A DNA stretch of 64,000 nt. It comes from Cepaea nemoralis. Lineage: Eukaryota > Mollusca > Gastropoda > Stylommatophora > Helicidae. The notes below the pieces were generated by a model, which saw only the letters and a program-made list of their open reading frames with translations, was not told where the DNA came from and did no database searches. A program made the translations under genes and the position numbers. Location: NCBI GenBank assembly GCA_014155875.1, contig JACEFZ010028141.1, positions 88,501-152,500 on the forward strand, in the 5' to 3' direction. Position 1 is the stretch's first letter, and each line of letters begins with the position of its first letter. Shown here piece after piece: positions 51,311 through 62,236 of the stretch.

Positions 51311-52391
51311 TTATCTTTGCTTTATTGACTATACAAAGGCTTTTGATAGAGTTAGACATGTCAACATGGTGGATATGCTTGCAGATCTACAAATTGATGG
51401 GAAAGACATTACACTTATAAAAAACATATATTGGAAACAACAAGCTGCAATAAGGATTGATAATGAAGTGGGACAGTATCAGTCAATTAAGAGAGGTATT
51501 AGGCAGGGATGTGTGATGTCTCCAGATCATTTTTCCCTATACAGTGAAAATATTTTCAGAAATGTAGAGGATATAAATGGAATCAGCATTGGAGGAAGAA
51601 ACATCAATAACATTAGATATACAGATGATACAGTATTAATTGCAGACAATGCGCAAGACCTGCAACAATTAGTAGATACGGTTGTTGTACACAGTGAGCA
51701 ACTGGGGTTAGAATTAAATTGTAAAAAGACTCAGGTTATGGTCGTCACTAGGAAGAAAGAAGTGCCACAATGTAATATACAAGTAAATGGAAATATTCTT
51801 CAACAAGTGAATCGGTACAATTATCTTGGAACAGTCATAACATCTGATGGGAGATGCCTTGAAGAGATTAGAACAAGAATCGCCATGGCGAAAGTAGCCT
51901 TTAGCAAGATGAAAAACATTCTGACCAATAAAAAGATGTCAACTGAAACGAGAAAAAGAGCGTTGAGGGGATACATAGAGCCTGTTATTTTGTATGGATG
52001 TGAAACTTGGACAATGAACAGTCAAGCTGAAAAGCATCTGATGGCTGCAGAAATGTGGTTTCTGAGGAAAATGCAAAGAATACCATGGACAGACAGAAAA
52101 ACCAATGACCAAGTACTACAGGAGACAAATGAACATCGTAAACTGATTAGAGAAATTAGACGTAGACAGTCAAAATTTTTTGGACATGTTATGAGAAGAA
52201 ATGGATTGGAGAACTTGGTGACAACTGGCAAGATCGAAGGAAACAGACCAAGAGGAAGACCGAGAGGAAAATACCTGGATGGCTTGGCCACATGGCATGG
52301 ACGAGACAGGAACACTGAGCTGATCCACGACTCTGGTGATCGAGTGAAATGGCGAGTCATGACCGCCCACGCTTTCCGGCATGGCACATGA
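51311..52391 (+). CDS. LINE-A reverse transcriptase, intact 3' open frame (~360 residues)
   Basis: The best LINE-A copy. Open from about 51258 (ATG in flank) to the stop at 52389. In order: CFIDYTKAFDRVRHVNMVDM (first Asp), WKQQAAIRIDNEVGQYQSIK, GIRQGCVMSPDHFSLYSENI, NNIRYTDDTVLIADNAQDLQ (YTDD box), LELNCKKTQVMVVTRKKEVP, YNYLGTVITSDGRCLEEIRT, AFSKMKNILTNKKMS, VILYGCETWTMNSQAEKHLM, MWFLRKMQRIPWTDRKTNDQ, RRRQSKFFGHVMRRNGLENL, RGRPRGKYLDGLATWHGRD, and ends AHAFRHGT. The RT fingers and the endonuclease are missing, so this is a 5'-truncated copy. The region before 51311 does not match other copies, so the residues before CFIDY are flank. No stop or shift inside, so it is likely the youngest LINE-A here. 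Confidence 0.9.
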
Positions 52392-52564
52392 TTGATTGAT
52401 TTCTTTGTTATTACCATTATTTCTTTTATGTATTATTGAGACAATTTCCCATCGATAGACTTTCTATTTTAATTATAGCTATCATTTCTTGTAATTAATT
52501 GCATGTGATTTTTATCGACCAACACCACGTCTTCACATAACTCATGTTGATTATTAAGACAATT

Positions 52565-52800
52565 GAAATGGAGGAAAATGCATTATTTTGGACATATTCA
52601 AAGACATGAGTGTCTGGAAAAGTTAACTATGAAGGGAAGTGTACCAGGGGAGGCAGGATGAGAAATACAACAACGTAAACGCAATCAAGACATGATCATT
52701 TACACATGTCAACAACAGAGGTAGGATATCTCGCTGGGGATGGTGAAGACTTATAGAGAAAACGGGATGCACTCGATAAGTCATTGCTTAGTGATGCCAA
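52565..52800 (+). pseudogene. LINE-C-like 3' relic
   Basis: KWRKMHYFGHIQRHECLEKL then TMKGSVPGEAG, parallel to LINE-C IKYFGHLKRHDSLERTIMEG and MPGKRGRGR. Later frames shift. Confidence 0.55.
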
Positions 52801-53179
52801 TGAAGCTAAAATAATTGTCTCTTTTGCATATGCTGGACATTCCTGTGATAATTGTTTAGTTATAGTTTTGTCAATTCAGTTACATTTTTGACTTGTTCCT
52901 TTCTTTAGCCTGTTGGACAGATTATCCGTTAGTTTGTTGCATTATTTGAAGGTTAATACTTTCTTTCTTCATTGCAGCTGGTAATTTGTATAATTTTTCA
53001 GAATGCTCTGCTTCCTCAGATGTTTATGTACCTGATTTTTATAGTGTAGGGGAACAGTTTGTATAACCGTTAGGGTTGTTACGCTAATATTGTCATGGGC
53101 GCGGTGGAGCGATGATTCGACCCTTGCGCTTGTCGTCCGCTAAGAGAGCATAAGACTTGCCACCTATTTCTACGTACCC
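52801..53179. other. No gene; SINE-like trace
   Basis: 53050-53165 has GATGATTCGACCCTTGCGCT and a CGTCCGCTAAG block similar in style to 35740-35800 (GACGGTTCGATTCTGGGC, CGTCGTCTGC). Possibly an unplaced tRNA-headed SINE shared by both sites. Confidence 0.4.
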
Positions 53180-53815
53180 TAACACACTGTCCTTCAAAAC
53201 TTGATAACCCAAATACTATGTCCTACAAAATTTGACAACCCAAATACTATGTCCTACAAAATGTCATAACTCTAATACTCTGTCCTACAAAATGTGATAA
53301 TCCAAACACTCTGTCCTACAACATGTGATAACTCTAACACTCTGTCCTACAACATGTGATAATTCTAACATTCTGTCCTACAAAATGTGTTAAACCTAAC
53401 ACAATGTCCTAGAAAATGTGGTAATTCTAACACTCTTTCCAACAATATGTGATAACTATAACACTTTGTCCTTCAAAATGTGAAAACTCTAACACTCTGT
53501 ACTACAAAATGTGATAACACTAACACTGTCATCCAAAATGTGATAACTCGAACAATCTGTCATACAAAATGTGATAACTCGAACACTCTGTCTTACAACA
53601 TGTGATAACTCTAACAATCTGGCATACAAAATGTGATATCTCTAACACTCTGTCCTACAAAATGTGATAACTCTAACACCATATCCTACAATATGTGATA
53701 ACTTTAACAATCTGTCCTTCAAAATGTGATAACTCTAACACTCAGTCCTACAAAATGTGATAACTCTAACACTGTCCAACAAAATGTGATGACCCCAACA
53801 CTTTACAGGCTCATT
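53180..53815. repeat. ~31-bp minisatellite, ~20 units
   Basis: Unit ACACTCTGTCCTACAAAATG then TGATAACTCTA, with changes in each unit. Confidence 0.95.
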
Positions 53816-54615
53816 GCGTGTTCCAGCTTCAGGAGCCTGTCTTATCTCGTAGTGAAACAAGTTGTGGTCGCATCGTAAATTGTATCTGTGTCAGCATGAG
53901 GCAGTGTATTGTCGTCTTAAATGAGTTATATAGTATTATATCATATGATATCACATCAAATATCATATTATAATATACTACATAACCTCTTATGACTTCA
54001 TACGAAAGTATGGGAGATTTGCTCACAACAGACGAGCAATATCTCCTGCGGTATCTCCGGCGGGCCTATTCCCGCTGGTTGCGGGATTCGCTAAGGTCAG
54101 GCGGGGAGTCTGACGATAGTGCACGCTTTACACAGGTCCGGACATTTGTGATTAACAGATGTACGCGTCCTTATAGTCAGGCGCGTACGAGGCCCTCACC
54201 TGTGGGACTTGGCTGAACGCCTCTAAGCAGGGTCCCTTGGGTTCCAGGGCCTGGCCATCACTCGCCACCTGCTCGTGGAGGCGAGGTCTCTGAGGTTTGA
54301 CGCTGAGCCGCCAGCGTCTGCAGCCTACCTTGTGCCAGACGTATTGGTTACCCATTCCTCTGGAAAACAAGGCTAGGCAGAGAGAGGGAACATGTCGTTT
54401 GGGCACCACATGTTTCTCTGAAGCTATGCCCAGGCATTGTGATGGAATATTGGCCACATTCCAACTCACATACTTTGGTCTGTCAAGACTGCAAGGTGCC
54501 ACCCACTATATCCTTATCACATCATAGTATACCATATCCATATATTCATTATTACCAAGAGGCCTAATGGATATATGGCCATACACATTTTATATTTAAG
54601 AACATATTACTAAAC
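53816..54615. other. No gene supported
   Basis: 53900-53995 AT-rich. 54000-54510 is GC-rich with long frames on both strands but no recognised domain; LINE-D 3' text (TACTTTGGTCTGTCAAGACT, GCAAGGTGCCA) lies near 54470-54500, so it may be part of a retroelement. Confidence 0.35.
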
Positions 54616-54619
54616 TAAT

Positions 54620-54800
54620 CGCTACTCCTGGGTGATATGGTCGGTATAAAGCGGGCTGCTTGTACAACCCAGAAAAATCCCTGGACCCCATTTAGGGTAG
54701 GTCTACCTGGGGAACCAGGTCTTTGAAAAACGTCCTCAGCTCGATGCGGATGCGAACACATGACAACCGGACCGATAGGCAAGCGTGTTAGCCACGGTAC
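54620..54800 (-). repeat. SINE family Sb copy
   Basis: GGTGATATGGTCGGTATAAA, GCGGGCTGCTTGTACAACCC, GGGTAGGTCTACCTGGGGAA, and a head GCGAACACATGACAACCGG. Confidence 0.75.
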
Positions 54801-55009
54801 TATCATTACTTAAATTATTTCCAAGCGGTTTACAAAAGTTACTTATCCTCAGACTTAGAATTTTACAGATTGTATTGTATAGTAAGTTCAATAGCACGTC
54901 TGTTATTTGTGCATTATCTATTGCTTGTATCTCAGCAGTGGTGACAACCTTTGCCAACCAACACTGCAATTCAATTCCCATCTGTGTCGACCTTTTGTCT
55001 CATCATCAT

Positions 55010-55200
55010 CATCATGTGCCATGCCGGTAAGCGTGGTCATGTTTTGACATCTCACGCGATCACCAGAGTAGTTGATAAGCTCAGTGTTCTTGTCTCGACT
55101 ATACAATGTGGCCAAACCATCTAGGTATTTACTTCTCTGCCCTCCCATTGTTCTCTTCAACTCGATCTTGCCAGTTGTCGTCAAGTTCTCCAATTTATAT
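55010..55200 (-). pseudogene. LINE-A 3' terminal fragment
   Basis: MENLTTTGKIELKRTMGG, SKYLDGLATLYSRDKNTEL, INYSGDRVRCQNM, with the (GAT)n tail at 55003-55015. Confidence 0.8.
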
Positions 55201-55408
55201 TTTTAGTAACTTGTGTCTAGCAAGCAGCGTTCTGCCCCCATCAGCTTCATAACCTGCTGGTTTCTGGGTTTGGAGCGTAGAAAAAGATCTCTACAACACA
55301 CTTCCCGTGTAGATGATACTTTGGTAGGTCTCAGGCAACCTTAAAGCCAATGCTTCAGACTTAAGAGTTGGTTGGTTGTTTGGTGACACGTCTAAAAGGC
55401 CGTGCGTT

Positions 55409-55747
55409 TTATTTACGTCCGATGGGTTTGAATATATATCGGTTGGGCTCTGAAAGAAGCTTGCATGTATTGAAGTTAGGCTGGTGTTGAGGCTTTCCTT
55501 CCGATTCGATATCAAAGACAGCTTCCACGGGGACTGCTGCAGAGATCTTCTTTCCCACTCCAAGCTCAGAAACCATGGGTGCATGACTGGCAATGGGACT
55601 CCACATCTGCGGTGAGTCATGTTTGGATGCAACCAGGTCGTCATTCGTGGCAGCATATACAGACTGGCTGGGATTAGGCCTGGGTGAGTCATGTTCTCTC
55701 CACGGGTTTGAGTATCTCATTGACAGCAGCCTCAAATGTCCAGCGGG
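55409..55747 (-). CDS. Possible exon of an unrecognised gene
   Basis: Minus frame with coding-like composition: FPAGHLRLLSMRYSNPWREH, AATNDDLVASKHDSPQMW, VSELGVGKKISAAVPVEAVF and DIESEGKPQHQP. A fair acceptor (TTTTCACTCATAAG) precedes it at about 55748, and a possible donor (GGAC then GTAAAT) lies near 55418. A second frame over the same bases (55291-55692) is also open, which weakens the case. No domain recognised. It lies 1.5 kb 3' of the stop of the gene at 57251-62400, so it would belong to another gene. Confidence 0.25.
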   Translation of the reverse strand, partial: PAGHLRLLSMRYSNPWREHDSPRPNPSQSVYAATNDDLVASKHDSPQMWSPIASHAPMVSELGVGKKISAAVPVEAVFDIESEGKPQHQPNFNTCKLLSEPNRYIFKPIGRK

Positions 55748-55794
55748 AAACTTATGAGTGAAAACCCAGTCTTCAGGATAACTCACAACAGACC

Positions 55795-55972
55795 GACCTA
55801 CCATTCGACCGACCAGCCAACCAATCAACTCACTCACAGATCTACCAACTCACCCACCCACCAACCAACCATTCCTTTCACCTACCGACCAACCGATCCA
55901 CCTACCCACCCACCCACCAACAACACACCAACCAACCAACCAGTCAACCGACCAACCGTCCACTGAAACATC
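55795..55972. repeat. CCAACC/CCGACC-rich cryptic repeat
   Basis: Irregular 4-base periodicity (ACCAACCAACCA, CACCCACCAACC). Confidence 0.8.
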
Positions 55973-57250
55973 TGTTAAAATCAATATATGTTATGCAAAC
56001 AACATTTTCCACTGTATGCCTTTCACTTCCTGAAAATAAGACCAGTCACATTGTCCTAATTTATACTTAATGACGTTCGAAATGGGCTATTTTTACTATA
56101 TTTAATTTTTAGTGTAGCCAGAAACAAAATCTTTTCTAATGAGTATTTGAAATGTAACACACACTCACACCATATAACCCAGCGACTAGCATCTCAAGAG
56201 AGAGATAAGAAAAGTGAACTTCAGGTAGCTTACCAACCAGCTCTTGTAACTGTTAGCTTTATTCTGTATTTTGGTTTCTTTTACTCTTTTAGCTTTCGAT
56301 GTAGAGGAAAATTAGAGGCGTTGTCTTGAACGTTGGAAGGCGGAAAGCTAGGAGACACCACCGCATTTGCATACAAAGAATAAGTTCACGGGGGCCATAA
56401 ACTTAGAATAATTGAAGAATAACATGTCCACAATACTACATATTGAATAATCGGTCATGGCCTGACATGTAGTGCATTAAAACACACCGTACAAATGTTA
56501 GGATCAACACCAAGGCTGTCTCCTAGAGGTGGCACTAAGGTACTGGGTCGGGTGAACAGTCTCCACACCGACTTCACGTCGATAGATGCAGGCCCTCTTC
56601 AGGACTGGTGTAATCTGAACTCTAATGTAAACTAAGTCTTCCAATGAATTCAATAATCAGCCCTGATAAACAATCAATCAGATCACTTTTATTCTACAGT
56701 CTTGTGAAAGGACAACATGCTGGATCATTAAACCACAGACGTATGAAAACACGCTGTGCTGGATAAGTAATTAACTAGAGTTTAGTTGCCATTAACGCTA
56801 AAGATATTGGGTTAATTACAAATGAGTAAGGTTATCTTAATGTTAACATATATTGAGAGATGTAATTTCTTAAATGTACCTTATTTAAAAAAAATATAAT
56901 GTCTTAATCAGAAATATACTATCTTAAAATTACTTTAGTGTTAACAGACACACCAACTATGTCTTGATGAACGGTAATATGTATAATGTGGCACGAACCA
57001 AACAAGTAAATTATACAAAACTGTTAGAGATATAATGCCTTAAAGTTATCTTAGTGTTTTAAGATGTCAGTTACATAGAAACACCCAGTACAAATGCAAG
57101 GAAAGAAACTCACGGACTTTAACACTGAAAAGTTACTATTCAAATTTAGACAATAAATGATTCAATATACACATCATTTCTTGTACACCAGCCCAGTTTC
57201 GTCGATCATGAATTATAATTTAAATTTACTACTCTGTACACGCTCATTTA
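55973..57250. other. No frame; may hold the 3' UTR of the neighbouring gene
   Basis: AT-rich. On the minus strand the first AATAAA downstream of the 57251 stop is at 56688-56693, so a 3' UTR of about 560 bases is possible. No repeat copies recognised. Confidence 0.4.
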
Positions 57251-57950
57251 TCATGTCGGAGGGCTATGGTTGTCAACGCCCATGTACTTCTTGCCCTCAA
57301 ACTGCCTTATGCGTCCGGTATGAAGCGGAGATGAGGCATCGTCTGTCAAATGAACATTCATGCTACCACCAATTGCTGAAGTGTAACTGGGCGTCCGTCT
57401 TAACATATGGGCTGGCGATGCGCATCCGGCGCCATCTTGTCCCATCAAAACACTGCCACTGCGAGCACTGTCGTCGTTACTACTAAGATCATCGAAACCA
57501 ACGTATGTGTCATCACGATAACTGCCACCTCCAAGAACAACCAAGTCGAAGCTTCCTCTTCCACTTTCATCACCAAGGAGAGGGGATTCTCCTAAAGGAG
57601 GAGGTGGAAGTAGAGGATCGGGAAAAGTATCGGTGAATGCTGACGGATCGTTATTGAACGCGTCCTTACAATTCATCTCGGCCATGTCTCTCCGATCGTA
57701 AATGCTGTTATGGTATGAAGGCTCCATGGTGTGTTGATATTTCTTCCATTCAGGAATAAGACTATTTGGTAAGGTTGCATCTAAAGCACTAAGTCCATTC
57801 TTGCTGCTGGTACCAACAAGACTTGGACCTAAATGACCTCGTCCAGTCCCATTAGCTTTTAAGACAACAGCGTCTTGGCGTAGGAGGGGGTTTGATTGGT
57901 GTCCGTTGCCAGACGCTGGCATTAGCTTCAGCGTTTCTGTATCATCGCCA
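57251..57950 (-). CDS. Terminal coding exon of an unrecognised gene (disordered tail)
   Basis: 232 codons and a stop, after an excellent splice acceptor (CTTCTTGTCTTCCCCCAG ending at 57951). The first base completes a codon begun in the previous exon. The protein is low in hydrophobics and rich in Ser, Gly, Asp and Pro: GDDTETLKLMPASG, EWKKYQHTMEPSYHNSIYDR, DPLLPPPPLGESPLLGDESG, YVGFDDLSSNDDSARSG, MLRRTPSYTSAIGG, ending GVDNHSPPT. RRTPSYTS is a likely kinase site and the proline run a possible SH3/EVH1 ligand; both are inference. It looks like a cytoplasmic tail or a disordered regulatory end. No signal, membrane span or known domain. No ATG of its own is needed. Confidence 0.7.
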
Positions 57951-58284
57951 CTGGGGGAAGACAAGAAGGTATCTATTACTTTACAAATGCACAACATTAC
58001 ATTTACAATGTAAGAATGTATTGTGATTAAAGGATATGCAGAAGCATAGTGGGTTAACTGGCTTGCTGGTCACGTCAGTTGTCCTGGGCCTAACTCCAAG
58101 AGTAGCAGGATTCATTTGTTTCATTTGATTCATTTGTTACGGCTATGTGGTGGACTGAGGTTTACAAAATGTACAGTGGATAATTTTGTGAGTCGTCTGT
58201 GAAGAAAAAGCTGGTGATAAAGGGCACTGGATACTATGATCTCATTATGAAGTAAAGACACAGTACACACATACATCTTGAAGC

Positions 58285-58560
58285 GTATTGGGTAAATGAT
58301 CTATTTGTATAGACCAATCGTTTCTCGATGGTCATGTGGTCAATTTCATGCCAGCCAGCCTTACTTCCCAGAACATTTCCTGGTTCCTATGTTAGATCAC
58401 GTCATTAGGGAAAGGGAGTTGAGGTGGCATAGTAGTTAGCACACCTGCCTGACAACACAGTGGTCGTGTGTTCGAATGCTTATCGAAGCAGTCCACCCCC
58501 TCCCCCCAGTTCAACTCAGCCTAATATAAGTACCAGGAAATGACTTTGGGAAAAGGGGGG
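58285..58560. repeat. Two Sb-like SINE pieces, head to head
   Basis: Minus piece 58285-58410: GACCAATCGTTTCTCGATGG, CAGCCAGCCTTACTTCCCAG, AACATTTCCTGGTTCC. Plus piece 58430-58560: A box TGGCATAGTAGTTAGCAC, B-box-like GTGTTCGAATGC, CAGCCTAATATAAGTACCAG. Ends in a G run. Confidence 0.7.
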
Positions 58561-58784
58561 GGGGGTAGATTTGAATATTCTATGGTTTCTTTCACGGATA
58601 TATTAATTCACACATCTTTATAAATGTATTATTTCCATATACATGCGGTTACCAAATGTTTTATTAGTTAAAGAAATAGTAAACACATGCAAATAGGCTC
58701 AAGAAATTTGGCTGAATCAGAAATACACGGAGAATATGGCTATCACGAGACAGACTCACATCCCATGTAAGTAAACAAGTTAGT

Positions 58785-59028
58785 TAGTTGCATATCCTTT
58801 ACAGGGCGTCGCAGTCTTCATCAACATATTTTTTTGCTGCTATGATCTCTTGGCAAGTTTACTTTCAGTAGATTGCCATTACTTTCTGAACGACGGGCAC
58901 CCATACCATTTCGTAAAAAATTAACGCAAGGCGGTTTCCTGCCAAATCACCCACAGCTGTGTTTCGAATGAGGGTATGCGGGATTACGAACTGCTCCCGC
59001 AAGCCCTTCGCCACGGAGCAGGCCCCTG
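58785..59028 (-). repeat. SINE family Sd copy
   Basis: GCATATCCTTTACAGGGCGT, TGGCAAGTTTACTTTCAGTA, TTACTTTCTGAACGACGGGC, GTGTTTCGAATGAGGGTATG and a head GCCACGGAGCAGGCC. Confidence 0.85.
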
Positions 59029-59126
59029 TAAGTAAACATTTGAAAAAAGGTTCATACTGCGCGCCTTCAGCTGTGTTGGGTAAATGGGTTTTGTCGTATA
59101 TTTTCTATACACTAAGCGCACGATGA

Positions 59127-59352
59127 CCGGTCTCTCTGGCCGAGGGGTTACAACACTTTCTCTCCGTAATCCCGTTTATCACGCAGAGTCTCGTAGCGGG
59201 CGAGAGCTGGGAGCGGTTCGAACCCCGCTGGTGACTTGCGGGATAACTGAGCCGGCCGCTCAGAAAGCAATGACAAACTACTGAGCGTAATCTTGCCAAG
59301 AAATCAACAGACAGCTGAAAGATGCTGCTGTTGACAGCGATGTCCTGTAAAG
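59127..59352 (+). repeat. SINE family Sd, well-preserved copy
   Basis: Head ACCGGTCTCTCTGGCCGAGG, GGTTACAACACTTTCTCTCC, box B GGTTCGAACCCCGC, then AGCCGGCCGCTCAGAAAGCA, GAGCGTAATCTTGCCAAGAA, GATGCTGCTGTTGACAGCGA, TGTCCTGTAAAG. The palindrome begins at its last bases. Confidence 0.92.
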
Positions 59353-59733
59353 GATATGCGAATTGTAACTGTAATAGCACGACGATGACGTCAATATCTA
59401 GCTTGTCCACTGTACTTCCCATTACATTTTCTGGTGCTTGTTTTAATGCAGGGTCCTGTGAGCGAGGTCAGTTTGTGTAAACATTTCCCTAGGTGAGGAT
59501 TCGAACAATGACCACCAGATCGTCGTTGAGGTATTATATATGCAGTGGCTAATACCTCAACGACGATCTGGTGGTCATTGTTCGAATCCTCACCTAGGGA
59601 AATGTTTACACAAACTGACCTCGCTCACAGGACCCTGCATTAAAACAAGCACCAGAAAATGTAATGGGAAGTACAGTGGGCAAGCTAGATATTGACGTCA
59701 TCGTCGTGCTATTACAGTTACAATTCGCATATC
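59353..59733. repeat. Near-perfect palindrome: 184-bp arms, 13-bp spacer
   Basis: Arms 59353-59536 and 59550-59733; spacer TATATGCAGTGGC (59537-59549). Only one mismatch noticed (59402-59412: GCTTGTCCAC against GCTTGCCCAC). Each arm holds part of an Sb SINE with a box-B-like GTTCGAATCCTCACC. The arms are read as SINE sequence in opposite directions. Confidence 0.95.
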
Positions 59734-59750
59734 TATATATATATATATAT

Positions 59751-59987
59751 GCATATTCTATTTACAGGTCATCGCTATCAACACAAACAGTTTACTGCCG
59801 TTATTGATGTTTTGGTAAGTTTACGTTCAGTAGTTTGCCATTGCTTTCTGAACGACTCGCTTCCTTACCAACACGTTAAAAACCCAGCACAACGAGGCCT
59901 GCTGCCAAATCTGTCGCAGCTGTGTTTCGAACGCGGGTAAACGGGCTTACGAATGTCGTCCAAAATCCCTTAGCCACGGAGACCGGC
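59751..59987 (-). repeat. SINE family Sd copy
   Basis: CATATTCTATTTACAGGTCA, GTAAGTTTACGTTCAGTAGT, CTTTCTGAACGACTCGCTTC, TGTGTTTCGAACGCGGG, and a head AGCCACGGAGACCGGCAACC. A TA run precedes it. Confidence 0.85.
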
Positions 59988-60039
59988 AACCACTGCATTA
60001 CTGGTAAGAAGAAAAAACTAACTGTTTAGTACCAAAGTA

Positions 60040-60245
60040 TGGCTTAGTATTAGAGGGAATCAAATAAAATGATTAATAGATGGACAAAACACAGAAATGC
60101 TGTATGATGGTAAGAGACCGGATTCGCATATTCAAGGTACAAGTGAAAGCCCACAAATGCTTGCTGCAGAAGCTGAGGATATACTACACTACAAAAAAAC
60201 AGGAAAGGCACCCGGACCGGACAATATTACAATTGGGTGAATTGC
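60040..60245 (+). pseudogene. LINE pre-RT relic
   Basis: PQMLAAEAEDILHYKKTGKA then PGPDNITIG: the GKAPGPDNI block found just before the RT of many LINEs. Nothing else of that element is attached. Confidence 0.6.
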
Positions 60246-60309
60246 GGTCGTGGCAGATTTTGTAATGGGAATAATAAGAACATTTACACATGACTTCTGT
60301 AATAGTCAA

Positions 60310-60685
60310 CATAATCATCAAGTGCACTGCCGGCTAGCGTAGGCGTTCATGGCTCTCCAAATATCTCAGTCTTTGGTGTTCTGGATCAACCCTGCCGATG
60401 CTATTCCTCCACGCCATCGTCTCAATCCATCAAGCATATCTTCTTTTGGTCCGCCACTGCCTCTCGCCCCTCACCCGATCTTTCCAGTTGTGCCGATGTT
60501 CTCCAACGCCTCTCTTCTCATCACATGGACCAAAGAAAGCTGTTTGTCTCTTTCTTATTGTTGTATATTGTGTTCTAGTTTCATTAGCCTCTTTCAGGCA
60601 ATCGTTGTTCGTTACTCTGGCAGTACAAGGAATTAGCAACATTCTTCTCAGGAACCACATCTCTGTTGTTAGTTCGTCCTAATTG
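60310..60685 (-). pseudogene. LINE-E-like 3' end fragment
   Basis: Minus text MWFLRRMLLIPCTARVTNND, KRQTAFFGPCDEKRGVGEH, then in other frames text for GLRRWRGGIA and ALQRYLESHERLR-type end. Parallel to 21467-21860, which has WFLRRCCEFLGLPE and GLRRWLEGISAAEL. Confidence 0.75.
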
Positions 60686-61019
60686 TTTTTCTTTGTAATA
60701 GTGTGCAGAGGAATTCTCCTGAATCTAATAAATATGTTGCAAAGGGGCTTGTGACTATTGTGGAGAGGTTGGTGTGGAGACTTTACTAGAATTATTCTAG
60801 TGGCAGATTTTCTCACTGTCTCCTCTCAAGCGCCTAGGATCTTCTCCTCATTGGCTAATTCGATGGAATCTGTCTGGTTCTTTCTCTAAACTCAAGATCA
60901 GTGATGCTGCCATAACACGTCAGTCCTTCCATTATGCGAAACCACCAGGTAATGAATCTTGACTTGGATAGATCAAGTTAAACGAACAGCTACTCGGAAC
61001 TGAAAGTGCTACAGACCAG
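60686..61019. other. No gene seen
   Basis: Mixed sequence before the minisatellite. Confidence 0.4.
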
Positions 61020-62090
61020 TGTCCAATTCTCTGTGAGTTGTTCAATTCTCTGTGGGGCGTTCAATTCTCCGTGTGGGGTGTTCAATTTCTGTGGGGTGTT
61101 TAATTATCTGTGGGGCATTCTATTCTTTGTGGGGTATTCCATTCTCTGTGGGGTGTTCAATTCTCTATGGGGTGTTCAATTCTATGTGGGGTGTTCAATT
61201 CTCTGTGGGGCATTCCATTCTCTGTGGGATGTTCAATTCTATGTGGGGTGTTCAATTCTCTGTGGGGGATTCCATTCTCTGTGGGGTGTTAAATTCTATG
61301 TGGAGTGTTCAATTCTATGTGGAGTGTTCAATTCTCTGTGAAGTGTTCAATTCTCTGTGGGGGTGTAAAAGTCTCTGTGGGGTTTTCAATTCTCTGTGGG
61401 GTGTTCAATTCTCTGTGGGGTGTTCAATTCTCTGTGGGGTGTTTAAGTATCCGTGGGGTGTTAAATTCTCTGTGGGGTGTTTAATTCTCTGTACATCATT
61501 CAATTCTCTGAGGGGGTGTTAATATTCTCTGTGGGGGTTTTAAATTATGCGTGGGGTTTTCAATTCTCTGTGAGGTTTTCAATTCTTGTGAGGTGTTTGA
61601 TTCTCTGAGGGATGTTTAATTATCTGTGGGGGTGTTAAATTATCTGAGGGGTGTTCAATTCTTTAGGGGTGTTCAATTCTTTAGGGGTTTTCAATTCTCT
61701 GTGGGGTGTTAAATTCTTTAAGGGTGTTTAGTTCTACGTGGAGCATTCAATTCTCTGTGGGGTGTTCAGTTCTTACGGGATGTTCAACACTCTGTGGGGT
61801 GTTCAATTCTTTGTGGGGTGTTCAATTCTCTGTGGGGTGCTCAGTTCTCTGTGGAGCGTTCTATTCTCTGTGGGGTGTTCAGTTGTTTACGGGGTGTTAA
61901 ATCCTCTGTGGAGCATTCAATTCTCTGAAGGGTGTTCAGTTCTTACGGGGTGTTCAGTTGTCTGTGGAGCATTCAATTCTCTGTGGAGCATTCAATTCTC
62001 TGTGGAGCATTCAATTCTCTGTGGAGCATTCAATTCTCTGTGGAGCATCCCATTCTTTGTAGGGATGTTCAGTTCTCTGTGGGGCAGTCG
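61020..62090. repeat. ~19-20-bp minisatellite, about 54 units
   Basis: Unit GTTCAATTCTCTGTGGGGT with 18-21-bp variants (GGAGCATTCAATTCTCTGT is common near the right end). All three plus frames are open over hundreds of bases, giving FNSLWGVQFSVGCSILCG-like periodic peptides; not a gene. Confidence 0.96.
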
Positions 62091-62236
62091 ACTGACCTAG
62101 TTTCTAAACATCAAAACACTGTCTGTATGTGCAGGTATAATTATTCCCAAATGAAGCTATGCAACAGAAGCTACCACTACACCTTGATGTAGAAGAGGAA
62201 ACAGTGACAAACAGAACGTATAGGACAGTGTCAAAC

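Larger units (their letters stand above)
57951..62236 (-). other. Intron (inferred) of the unknown gene, filled with repeats
   Basis: Between the donor at 62236 (AG then GTTTGA) and the acceptor at 57951. Contains Sb and Sd SINEs, the palindrome, LINE debris and the large minisatellite. A small exon inside cannot be excluded. Confidence 0.55.

Noticed and set aside
54210..54235. Match of CTGAACGCCTCTAAG to the 28S rRNA 3' region
   Set aside because: Only 15 bases agree and the flanks do not follow rRNA; too short to claim an rDNA fragment.
56688..56693. AATAAA on the minus strand as a firm poly(A) site for the gene at 57251
   Set aside because: Plausible position, but no downstream GU-rich element judged clear; kept only as a possibility in the entry for that region.
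61006..62192. Overlapping plus-strand frames with repeated SLWGVQFSVGCSILCG-like peptides
   Set aside because: The 19-20-bp minisatellite explains them in all frames; indels between units break any single frame and the host gene is on the other strand.
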